Shown here: one piece after another, positions 7,178 to 12,911 of the stretch
How positions within the stretch are numbered: the stretch's first letter is position 1
Layout of the letters: every line of letters begins with the position of its first letter
Source: Deltaproteobacteria bacterium
GTDB lineage: Bacteria; Desulfobacterota; Desulfobacteria; Desulfobacterales; JAFDFH01
Length of the DNA: 12,911 bases
NCBI GenBank assembly: GCA_019309945.1
Contig: JAFDFH010000115.1
Coordinates: 1-12,911 of the forward strand
Reading direction: 5' to 3'
Position numbers and translations under genes: made by a program
Notes under the pieces: generated by a model
Database searches by the model: none
What the model saw: only the letters and a program-made list of their open reading frames with translations
Told to the model about the DNA's origin: nothing

Positions 7178-7369
7178 GTAACCGTTCACGGAACGTTGAA
7201 ATTAGAAATTGGAAATTTGGCCTTCATGCTTTTGAAGTGCTGTCGATGATCGTATTATCTGATAGCCCATGGTGTTCTGAAGCTTTTTGTTGCATAAAAC
7301 TCTTAAACTCGTTTCATCTCGCCCCAATTTCTACTTTCCAATTTCAAGTTTCAAGCCGTGAACGGTTAC
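7178..7369. mobile_element. MITE, second type, GTAA ends with near-perfect 8-bp target duplication
   Basis: The 192-base element starts GTAACCGTTCACGG (7178-7191) and ends with the exact reverse complement (7356-7369). The 8 bases outside are AAATTATT on the left (7170-7177) and AAATTATC on the right (7370-7377), 7 of 8 identical. As with the other MITE, GTAA ends and an 8-base duplication fit the IS66 family. The sub-terminal part carries a 7-base tandem GAAATTA/GAAATTG/GAAATTT (7198-7218), and related AATTTC motifs sit in the opposite arm (7326-7345). No transposase frame is present. It lies between the receiver/PEP gene and glnA. Confidence 0.8.
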
Positions 7370-7420
7370 AAATTATCATACCAGAATTAAATAGTGTGGA
7401 TTAAAAATATTTTCAAGAGT

Positions 7421-7448
7421 AACCTGACGCACTGAAATTTTTCAGGTT
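7421..7448 (+). other. Small hairpin with two alternative pairings
   Basis: AACCTGA (7421-7427) can pair with TCAGGTT (7442-7448). Alternatively CTGAA (7432-7436) pairs with TTCAG (7441-7445), using part of the same 3' strand. The two folds exclude each other. It is over 300 bases upstream of glnA and there is no evidence that it is transcribed, so a regulatory role is only a possibility. Confidence 0.3.
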
Positions 7449-7538
7449 TAAAATGTCGCTCATTAGATGTTTTCCATAGGGTTACCATTTTTCAGTTGTT
7501 TTTTTAAAATCAGGTTGATATCTAAAATCTCTTTTAAC

Positions 7539-7684
7539 TAGTGCCAGAACGAAAACTAGATAATTTTTCTAAGTTCAAGGAAGACGAAGATTTTAACCGC
7601 AGGAATACATTAGCGTATTTTGGGGATTAAAATCTGAGCCTGACGCCGAAATTGGGGAAAATAGCAGTTTCCGTTCAGGCACTA
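7539..7684 (+). repeat. Structured dispersed hairpin repeat, copy 3
   Basis: This is the most diverged copy, 146 bases long. The outer arms 7539-7557 and 7666-7684 pair in 17 of 19 columns but share little sequence with the arms of copies 1 and 2. The conserved TTCAA/TTGGG block with its two G·U pairs is kept (7574-7578 with 7652-7656). The inner stem is AGATTTTAA (7588-7596) with TTAAAATCT (7627-7635), so an A-T pair of copies 1 and 2 is G-C here. The apex is AATAC/GTATT with a 6-base loop. It ends about 80 bases upstream of glnA. Confidence 0.82.
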
Positions 7685-7715
7685 ACTAAGGGCTCGTAAA
7701 CATAAGATAGAAACG

Positions 7716-7743
7716 TTGAACTAAGCCACATATTGTTTATATT
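7716..7743 (+). promoter_or_regulatory. Candidate glnA promoter
   Basis: TTGAAC (7716-7721) and TATATT (7738-7743) are separated by 16 bases, 23 bases before the glnA start. This is a plausible sigma-70 pair, but the region is A/T-rich. I found no convincing sigma-54 (GG-N10-GC) site. Confidence 0.42.
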
Positions 7744-7765
7744 ATATTAAAAGGGAGGTACGCCG

Positions 7766-9103
7766 ATGGGCAATCAAATCTGCACGACAAGAGAAGACGT
7801 CATGAAAGTCGTAAAAGAAAAGAACGTCAGCTTTATTCAATTTTGGTTCACAGATGTCCTGGGTATGCTAAAGAGCTTTGCCATAACGCCGAATGAGCTT
7901 GAGATGGGCATGAGTGAGGGTATGGGCTTTGATGGGTCTTCGATTGAAGGTTTTGCACGGATTGAGGAAAGCGATATGGTCGCGATGCCTGATCCGACGA
8001 CCTTCCGGATGCTGCCGTGGCGTCCGAATGATCGGCCGGTTGCCCGGATGTTCTGTGATATCGTCAAGCCGGATCAAACCCCCTATGAAGGAGATCCGCG
8101 CTATGTTTTAAAGAAACTTTTACAGAAAATAAAAGAAAAGGGTTATACGTTTAATGTCGGTCCTGAATTGGAATATTTTTATTTTAAAAGCAAAACAGAA
8201 CTCGAGCCTTTGGATGAAGGGGGATATTTTGACAGCCGCCCTCTGGACATGGCAGCGGACTTAAGACGGGAGACCATTTTTGCTTTGCAGGAAATGGGGA
8301 TTGATGTGGAATACAGCCATCATGAGGTGGCGCCCAGCCAGCACGAGATCGACCTCCGCTATGACGAAGCCCTCAGCATGTCGGATAAAACGATGACCTA
8401 TCGGATCGTGGTCAAAGAAATCGCCCGGCAACAAGGTTGTTATGCCACTTTCATGCCCAAACCCATCTTTGGCATAAACGGGAGCGGAATGCATGTGCAT
8501 CAATCCCTGTTCCAGGGCGAGAGAAATCTTTTTTTTGATGAAAACGATCAATATCACCTTTCCAAAATGGCTAAAAGATATATCGCCGGAATTATGAAAC
8601 ACGCACGGGAAATTATCGTGGTAACGAACCAGTGGGTCAACTCTTACAAGCGGATGGTCCCCGGATACGAAGCGCCCGTGTACATTTCATGGGCAAGACA
8701 TAACCGTTCCGCTATGATTCGGGTTCCCATGTATAAACCTGGAAAGGAGTCGGCTACCCGCATCGAGTTCCGTGCGCCGGACCCGGCCTGCAATCCCTAT
8801 CTGGCTTTTGCCGTTATGTTGGCCGCCGGGCTTGAAGGGATTGAAAACGAGTATCAAATTCCGGAACCCATTGAAGAGGATATTTACAAAATGTCTGAAA
8901 AAGAGAAAAAGAAAAAGCGTATTCAAACGCTTCCAGGGAATCTATATGAGGCGATTCTTGAAGTTGAAAAATCAAAGTTGGTGAAAAAAGCGCTGGGTGA
9001 ACATATATTCAATAAATTTTTACAAAATAAGAAGATCGAATGGGATAACTACCGCACCCATGTGAGTCGGTATGAAATCGAGAAGTATATGCCGATAATG
9101 TAA
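7766..9103 (+). CDS. glnA: Glutamine synthetase, type I (alpha subgroup)
   Basis: This enzyme joins ammonia to glutamate using ATP and is the main entry of nitrogen into metabolism; type I enzymes are dodecamers. The 445 residues are full length. Signatures in order: beta-grasp region with GFDGSSIEGFARIEESD (54-70), the metal/glutamate site NVGPELEYF (130-138), SHHEVAPSQHEID (184-196), FGINGSGMH (235-243), the ATP-side NSYKRMVPGYEAP (292-304) and RIEFRAPDPACNPYLA (332-347). The adenylylation motif NLYDLPPEE of beta-type enzymes is absent; the matching stretch reads DIYKMSEKEKKKKR (372-385), very like B. subtilis GlnA. Arg65 aligns with B. subtilis Arg62, implicated in feedback inhibition. Control is therefore likely by product feedback or transcription rather than adenylylation. 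An AGGGAGGT site (7752-7759) fixes the ATG at 7766. No glnB or amtB neighbour is seen. Confidence 0.97.
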   Translation: MGNQICTTREDVMKVVKEKNVSFIQFWFTDVLGMLKSFAITPNELEMGMSEGMGFDGSSIEGFARIEESDMVAMPDPTTFRMLPWRPNDRPVARMFCDIVKPDQTPYEGDPRYVLKKLLQKIKEKGYTFNVGPELEYFYFKSKTELEPLDEGGYFDSRPLDMAADLRRETIFALQEMGIDVEYSHHEVAPSQHEIDLRYDEALSMSDKTMTYRIVVKEIARQQGCYATFMPKPIFGINGSGMHVHQSLFQGERNLFFDENDQYHLSKMAKRYIAGIMKHAREIIVVTNQWVNSYKRMVPGYEAPVYISWARHNRSAMIRVPMYKPGKESATRIEFRAPDPACNPYLAFAVMLAAGLEGIENEYQIPEPIEEDIYKMSEKEKKKKRIQTLPGNLYEAILEVEKSKLVKKALGEHIFNKFLQNKKIEWDNYRTHVSRYEIEKYMPIM

Positions 9104-9151
9104 CATTGCGGAATTTTTATCCCGCCGCAGCCGAAAAATATAGAATATCAT

Positions 9152-9184
9152 GGGGGCTTCCGAATGTCTAAAACGGAAGCCTCT
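9152..9184. terminator. Convergent terminator-like hairpin between glnA and cdaA
   Basis: GGCTTCCG (9155-9162) pairs perfectly with CGGAAGCC (9174-9181) around an 11-base loop. The stem extends to 9152-9184 with one G-C and two G·U pairs. It lies about 50 bases after the glnA stop. The T-run that should follow is short on plus (CTTT) and absent close by on minus, so efficiency is doubtful. The stop codon of the convergent cdaA-ybbR gene (9168-9170) sits in the loop. Confidence 0.55.
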
Positions 9185-10607
9185 CTTTGGTTACATAGGA
9201 TACCGTAACACGGTCGTCAAAACCCGGAGCGATTTTCAATGACGCAGGATAAAGTGCCAGGTTAATCGTTATTGTGCCGGATTTATTGATGTTTTCAAGT
9301 GAAGCTTTTTCAGTATAGAGCGTGGATATGTTTTTTAAGATTTGACTTCCGCCGATTACCCGGATTTTATCTGGAACGAGCGTCGCTCCATAGAGGACTA
9401 AATGCTCAGGTAACTTTCCGGACCAGTCAACCTGGAGGGGTAACTCCTTTTCCGTTAGAACGTCGAGTGCCAATTCAATAAACGATGGTTCAACTCTTTT
9501 TAACAACACGCCGGGGGGAAGAATGATATCTTCATTTTTGATCGTAAGGGTGTTCAAACCCACAACGGCTTTGCTCAGGTCTAACTTTACTTTTACCTGT
9601 TCGGGTCGAATCGATCTTATCAGGGCCCCTGATCCGCTCAGATAAAGACGGACGGCATTTATCGATGTTTCAAAAATTTCCATTCCCGGACCACGATTCA
9701 TATATTCCACGGGAATTTCAAGTGTAATCAGGGTTTCCAATCCTCTCGAAAAACTGGCCCATACACCGGTAACAAAAACGACTGAGACCAATGCCGCCAG
9801 GGCAATTTGCCGTTTTTCTTTTATTCGACGACTCGAATAATCTATAGTGACGCCTAAATGCTCTTGCATTTTTTGGGTGAGTTCCTCCTTGCCCCGGATG
9901 TTAAAGACGGAGGAACCTTTTGCCATAACCACGTTGCCACTTTCCTCGGAGACCATGAGAACCAGAGCATCTGTCGCTTCTGCCAGTCCTATCGCCGCTC
10001 GGTGACGCGTCCCGTAAGAAGACGGAAAGTCATTTCGTTTTGATAGAGGGAGAATAACTCCGACCTCTGTGACCCGATCGCCCCGTATTATTACGGCGCC
10101 GTCATGAACCGGATTGTCGGGCCAGAAAATACTTATCAGCATTTCTTTGGATATGGATCCATTCCAGGGTACACCGCTTTGGATCATGTCTTCTATATCT
10201 TCTTTTTCCGGAAAGACAATCAAGGCCCCACAGCGCCGTCGAGATAGCTCCGAAATGCTTTCCACGATTATTTCGATTGGCGTATGTATCTGTATATGGG
10301 GAAAGCCCCACAGAATCGCTTTTAAATTTTTTGCCTGAAGGACGCTTCGAATTTCATTTCTGAAAACAATGATAATGATCAGTGCGGCAACCGCAATGAT
10401 CCCCTGTATGGCCCAGCTGGTAACAATTAAACCTATGAAAACGGCTATCCGCTGAAAAATCCAGAGTAACGCGATTCCGGTCAGCACCCGAAAAACAGTC
10501 GTGCCCCGAAAAAGGACATACAGTCGAAAAAGGATATAGCTGTTTAAGGCGACATCAACGATATCTTGCCATCGGATACTCGAAAAAAATGAGCTAATTA
10601 TTTCCAT
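9168..10607 (-). CDS. cdaA: Diadenylate cyclase CdaA fused to YbbR (CdaR-like) domains
   Basis: The 479-residue protein joins two proteins that are separate neighbours (cdaA, cdaR) in Firmicutes. Residues 1-90 hold three hydrophobic segments (about 19-34, 40-61, 66-83). A DAC domain follows (about 95-255) with the two catalytic signatures NPVHDGAVI (165-173, DGA 169-171) and GTRHRAAIGL (199-208, RHR 201-203). This domain condenses two ATP into the second messenger c-di-AMP. A fourth transmembrane helix (about 266-286) leads into two YbbR-type beta-rich domains (about 290-385 and 388-472), which would lie outside the cytoplasmic membrane. In Firmicutes the YbbR partner modulates CdaA. Such a fusion fixes partner and stoichiometry. 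The gene starts 6 bases after the DUF2914 stop, suggesting coupled translation. No glmM is seen next to it. Confidence 0.93.
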   Translation of the reverse strand: MEIISSFFSSIRWQDIVDVALNSYILFRLYVLFRGTTVFRVLTGIALLWIFQRIAVFIGLIVTSWAIQGIIAVAALIIIIVFRNEIRSVLQAKNLKAILWGFPHIQIHTPIEIIVESISELSRRRCGALIVFPEKEDIEDMIQSGVPWNGSISKEMLISIFWPDNPVHDGAVIIRGDRVTEVGVILPLSKRNDFPSSYGTRHRAAIGLAEATDALVLMVSEESGNVVMAKGSSVFNIRGKEELTQKMQEHLGVTIDYSSRRIKEKRQIALAALVSVVFVTGVWASFSRGLETLITLEIPVEYMNRGPGMEIFETSINAVRLYLSGSGALIRSIRPEQVKVKLDLSKAVVGLNTLTIKNEDIILPPGVLLKRVEPSFIELALDVLTEKELPLQVDWSGKLPEHLVLYGATLVPDKIRVIGGSQILKNISTLYTEKASLENINKSGTITINLALYPASLKIAPGFDDRVTVSYVTKERLPF

Positions 10608-10613
10608 GGACCA

Positions 10614-11054
10614 TCAATCCGTGATGCTGAATCTTAAAACATGAAAAACGTTGTCTTCCGGGCCGGTAATTTCTAAACGCCATGGGCCTTTATCCCCTGC
10701 TCGAAGTTGAATACTGCTAAACGTTGACCAGCTGGGAGGCTTCAACACCAATTTTTTTTGGGTGGCGAGTTTTTCCCTGCGGAACCACCTGTGGTGAATA
10801 AACATTTTTTCAGGCACAGGGTCGAAAGAAGTAAAACAGGAAACTTTTCCGGTTGAAATAGAAAAAACGATTGCCGGGTTAAGGGGGATATAGTCTTTTA
10901 TTCCCTCACACATGACCGCATGATCCAGCGTCAGTTCCTCTGCAGCGGGCTGCTGGGAAGAATCCTCAATCTTTTTAGAGACGGTCTCGGAAAAGAGGGA
11001 GGAACCTCTGCAAACCAGTATAATAATGAAAATACATATGAATTTATATCTCAT
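10614..11054 (-). CDS. Exported DUF2914-domain protein
   Basis: The 146-residue protein starts with a signal peptide: MRYK followed by a hydrophobic stretch at about 5-15, with likely cleavage near 20-23. After a low-complexity spacer comes a DUF2914-type domain: VMCEGI (47-52), GKVSCFTSF (69-77), IHHRWFR (86-92), then TFSSIQL...GPWRLEI (111-129) and a final beta strand. DUF2914 has no established function; it occurs at the end of various envelope or cytoplasmic proteins. The gene is sandwiched between aroB (25 bases upstream) and cdaA-ybbR (6 bases downstream), so it is almost surely in the same transcript. An accessory role for the extracytoplasmic YbbR part is possible but is only inference from position. 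Confidence 0.82.
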   Translation of the reverse strand: MRYKFICIFIIILVCRGSSLFSETVSKKIEDSSQQPAAEELTLDHAVMCEGIKDYIPLNPAIVFSISTGKVSCFTSFDPVPEKMFIHHRWFRREKLATQKKLVLKPPSWSTFSSIQLRAGDKGPWRLEITGPEDNVFHVLRFSITD

Positions 11055-11079
11055 TTTACGATTTCTCCGAAATCGTCCT

Positions 11080-12105
11080 TTACGCTACTGACAGCACATT
11101 TTCTATTTCTTTTATTGAAATTTGTTTCACAATTGCATTCCCGATGCCGTTGGGCAGGACAAAATGGATATTGTCGCCCTCTCTTTTTTTATCCTTTTTC
11201 AACGCATCAAACAGCCTTTCGCTATCGGTCGGAATTTCGGTCGGGAGTCTCAGATTTTTGAGCAGTTGCTTAATCCGAATTGCATCTTCTGATGATAGGA
11301 GATTCCTTTTTACAGCGATCGCTGTCGCGACAACCATACCGGCGCTGATTGCCTCGCCATGAGGAATCCCAGTGGTTTTTTCAATAGCATGCCCGATGGT
11401 ATGACCGAAATTGAGTTTCCGGCGATCACCCTTTTCCTTTTCATCCCTGTTGACTATCGTCGATTTTATTTTCACTGAATCATATACCAGTTTTTCTATT
11501 ACTGGGGGATCCAGGGAAAATGCATTTTTATAGTTTTTCTCAAGGTATCCAAACAGATCCGCATCTCCGATGACGGCATGTTTTACAATTTCGGCCAAGC
11601 CGCACAGTATTTCTTTACCCGGCAGGGTCCCCAAGAGATTCAAATCACAGATAACAAGTTCGGGTTGGTTGAAAACCCCTATGATGTTTTTATACCCGCC
11701 GAAATTTACACCGTTCTTTCCACCCACACTGGCATCAACCTGAGAAAGCAGCGTTGTGGAAACAAATCCGAATCGAAGGCCTCGTAGATAGGTTGATGCA
11801 ACAAAGCCCGTAATATCACAGACAATGCCGCCGCCAATTCCGACAATAAAGGAGGAGCGTTCCACTTCAAGGCCCATAAGCTTGTCGTAGATATACTGTA
11901 CCGTATCCAGATTCTTTATCTTCTCACCGGTTCCGATCGTTATCACGTTACAGGACGGAAAGTTTTTTTGATAAAGGCGGTGGACATTGGTATCCGTAAT
12001 AACGACGACTTTTCCCGCCGGAATATATTTTTTCAGATTTTGAATTCGTTCGCCGATCAATAAGGTTGAATTACCGCTAGCGCCTCGAATAAGAACGTTC
12101 TTCAC
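11080..12105 (-). CDS. aroB: 3-dehydroquinate synthase
   Basis: This is the second step of the shikimate pathway: DAHP is converted to 3-dehydroquinate with NAD and a divalent metal, leading to aromatic amino acids. The 341 residues are full length. Features: the NAD-binding GIGGGIVCDITGFVASTYLRG region (89-109), the substrate-site VDASVGGKNGVN (123-134), and metal ligands Glu172 (in LCGLAEIVKHA), His235 (in LNFGHTIGHAIE) and His249 (in GIPHGEAIS). All expected catalytic regions are present. The start is a GTG at 12103-12105 with an AGGGA site about 9 bases upstream. It is followed closely by the DUF2914 and cdaA-ybbR genes. It is 108 bases downstream of uspA, whose link to the transcript is uncertain. 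Confidence 0.96.
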   Translation of the reverse strand: MKNVLIRGASGNSTLLIGERIQNLKKYIPAGKVVVITDTNVHRLYQKNFPSCNVITIGTGEKIKNLDTVQYIYDKLMGLEVERSSFIVGIGGGIVCDITGFVASTYLRGLRFGFVSTTLLSQVDASVGGKNGVNFGGYKNIIGVFNQPELVICDLNLLGTLPGKEILCGLAEIVKHAVIGDADLFGYLEKNYKNAFSLDPPVIEKLVYDSVKIKSTIVNRDEKEKGDRRKLNFGHTIGHAIEKTTGIPHGEAISAGMVVATAIAVKRNLLSSEDAIRIKQLLKNLRLPTEIPTDSERLFDALKKDKKREGDNIHFVLPNGIGNAIVKQISIKEIENVLSVA

Positions 12106-12213
12106 AATAATTTCCCTGCCGTAATTTGACTGACCCTAAACACTTAAAATTGTGAATTAATTTCTGAGTAAACCCTTAAAGGTGGTCATTCTGTCTACCC
12201 ACACTTTTTCGCT

Positions 12214-12684
12214 TCAGTTTACAATTAGAACGGATACATCTTTTACCCCGTTGATGACTTTCTGGGAGACACTCCCGAAGAAAAATTCCTTAACTGCGGA
12301 CAGGCCTCTTCTTCCTACAACTATAATGTCATAACCGGATTGGGCTTCATCGACGATATCTCTTGCAACTCCTTTCTTTTTGGCCCCTACTTTCAATGTG
12401 ACATCGTTGGGCTCAAATCCCGCAGCCAGAAAAATTGCCTTGGCCTTTTCCATGGCCTTATCTACCAGTCGCTTTTTTTTATCTTCCAGAGCACAGAAAG
12501 CAGTTTGCTGTGATAAAAAGTAATCAGACAATTCAGGGCTGTTCATTTCACAAAGGGCCGCGGTGTCCTGAAAAACATGAAACAGCGTGATTTTGTTTTG
12601 AGGGGTGAAAGATTTAACGATAAATTCGACTGCCCGCATAGCGTTTTCGGAATCATCAAATGCTACTAATATGTTCTGTCCCAT
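12214..12684 (-). CDS. Universal stress protein, UspA family (ATP-binding type)
   Basis: The 156-residue cytoplasmic protein is a single Usp domain. It begins ILVAFDDSENAMRAVEF (5-21), has a mid-domain charged helix with an inserted loop (about 44-75), and ends with GRRGLSAVKEFFFGSVSQKV. This carries the G-2x-G-9x-G-S nucleotide-binding motif and the final hydrophobic strand (VSVLIVN). The motif marks the ATP-binding subclass (MJ0577-like) rather than the E. coli UspA type. Family members respond to starvation and other stresses; the exact output is unknown. An AAGGAG site (12695-12700) 10 bases before the ATG supports the start. Upstream, only 88 bases separate it from a MITE, so its promoter must lie within that gap or in the MITE edge. 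Confidence 0.93.
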   Translation of the reverse strand: MGQNILVAFDDSENAMRAVEFIVKSFTPQNKITLFHVFQDTAALCEMNSPELSDYFLSQQTAFCALEDKKKRLVDKAMEKAKAIFLAAGFEPNDVTLKVGAKKKGVARDIVDEAQSGYDIIVVGRRGLSAVKEFFFGSVSQKVINGVKDVSVLIVN

Positions 12685-12751
12685 CTGTAAGAATCTCCTT
12701 CCATCTGTTGTCTGGCTTTGGATATGTATTCAAAATTAACGCCACAGCCAT

Positions 12752-12757
12752 ATTATA
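12752..12757 (-). promoter_or_regulatory. Possible -10 box for uspA
   Basis: The minus strand reads a perfect TATAAT here, about 68 bases upstream of the uspA ATG. No good -35 lies at the usual distance: 17 bases further upstream is GAAGTT, inside the MITE terminal repeat. This is a weak call. Confidence 0.25.
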
Positions 12758-12772
12758 ATTCGTGCTTAAATT

Positions 12773-12911
12773 GTAACTTCTCAATATGTTCCGGTAAGCC
12801 CGCTGCGCCATCCGGCAATTTTTTTCAATACGGCCAAAACTTGCCGTTAAGGGCGCCTAACAGTGCCCCGCGCACGGGATCTAAAATGAGTGTGTCGCTT
12901 AGCACAAACAG
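12773..12911. mobile_element. MITE with IS66-like ends, copy 2 (cut by window end)
   Basis: The first 139 bases match 805-943 without any gap; I count about ten substitutions (roughly 93% identity). It starts with the same GTAACTTCTCAA end. The right arm lies beyond the window. The 8 bases before it are CTTAAATT (12765-12772), which should reappear after the right end if it inserted like copy 1. It has the same orientation as copy 1 and sits upstream of uspA. Confidence 0.87.

Larger units (their letters stand above)
7014..7765. other. Gene-free stretch between divergent genes, filled with repeats
   Basis: No credible coding region lies here; the 81-codon plus-strand frame at 7159-7404 is mostly the MITE read through and looks like chance. 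The stretch contains the right part of structured repeat copy 2 (to 7117), a MITE (7178-7369), a spacer with a small hairpin (7421-7448), structured repeat copy 3 (7539-7684) and the glnA promoter region (7685-7765). The two flanking genes point away from each other, so their promoters must lie within or beside these elements. Confidence 0.7.

Noticed and set aside
7159..7404. An 81-codon plus-strand open frame upstream of glnA
   Set aside because: It coincides with the MITE and its flanks, has no ribosome site, and is explained by the element's sequence.

Overview
The window looks like chromosome from a mesophilic anaerobic Desulfobacterota-type bacterium (the old Deltaproteobacteria). This is an inference from the gene set: a B. 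subtilis-like glutamine synthetase, an MtaA/CmuA-family protein, a fused diadenylate cyclase–YbbR protein, a receiver–PEP/pyruvate-binding protein, and intergenic regions full of small palindromic repeats. No rRNA, tRNA, CRISPR array or complete transposase gene was found.

Layout. Positions 1-489 (minus) hold the start of a Nudix hydrolase that runs off the left edge. A 725-base gene-free stretch (490-1214) carries a structured repeat (612-753) and a complete MITE (805-1075). Then come, on plus, a CNNM/CorC-type membrane protein (1215-2504) and an MtaA/CmuA-like protein whose expected zinc cysteines are both serine (2561-3634). Its end overlaps tail-to-tail with a small DUF2892 membrane protein (3609-3812, minus). 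A large protein with degenerate receiver domains and a PEP-synthase-type nucleotide-binding domain follows on minus (about 3978-6962). A second 750-base gene-free stretch (7014-7765) holds two more copies of the structured repeat around a second kind of MITE. It lies between the divergent receiver/PEP gene and glnA (7766-9103, plus). A hairpin at 9152-9184 separates glnA from a convergent minus-strand cluster transcribed uspA, aroB, DUF2914, cdaA-ybbR (12684 down to 9168). The last three genes are tightly packed. The right edge cuts into a second copy of the first MITE (12773 onward).

How the genes relate. aroB (shikimate pathway), glnA (ammonia assimilation) and cdaA (c-di-AMP) are housekeeping or signalling functions. 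The window is not an obvious genomic island or defence locus. The most unusual content is non-coding. Three same-orientation copies of a roughly 142-146 nt hairpin element keep their base pairing although the arm sequences have diverged. There are several two-sided compensatory changes, and the G·U pairs are consistent with a plus-strand RNA. Two different MITE types share GTAA ends and 8-base target duplications, which points to mobilisation by an IS66-type transposase encoded elsewhere.
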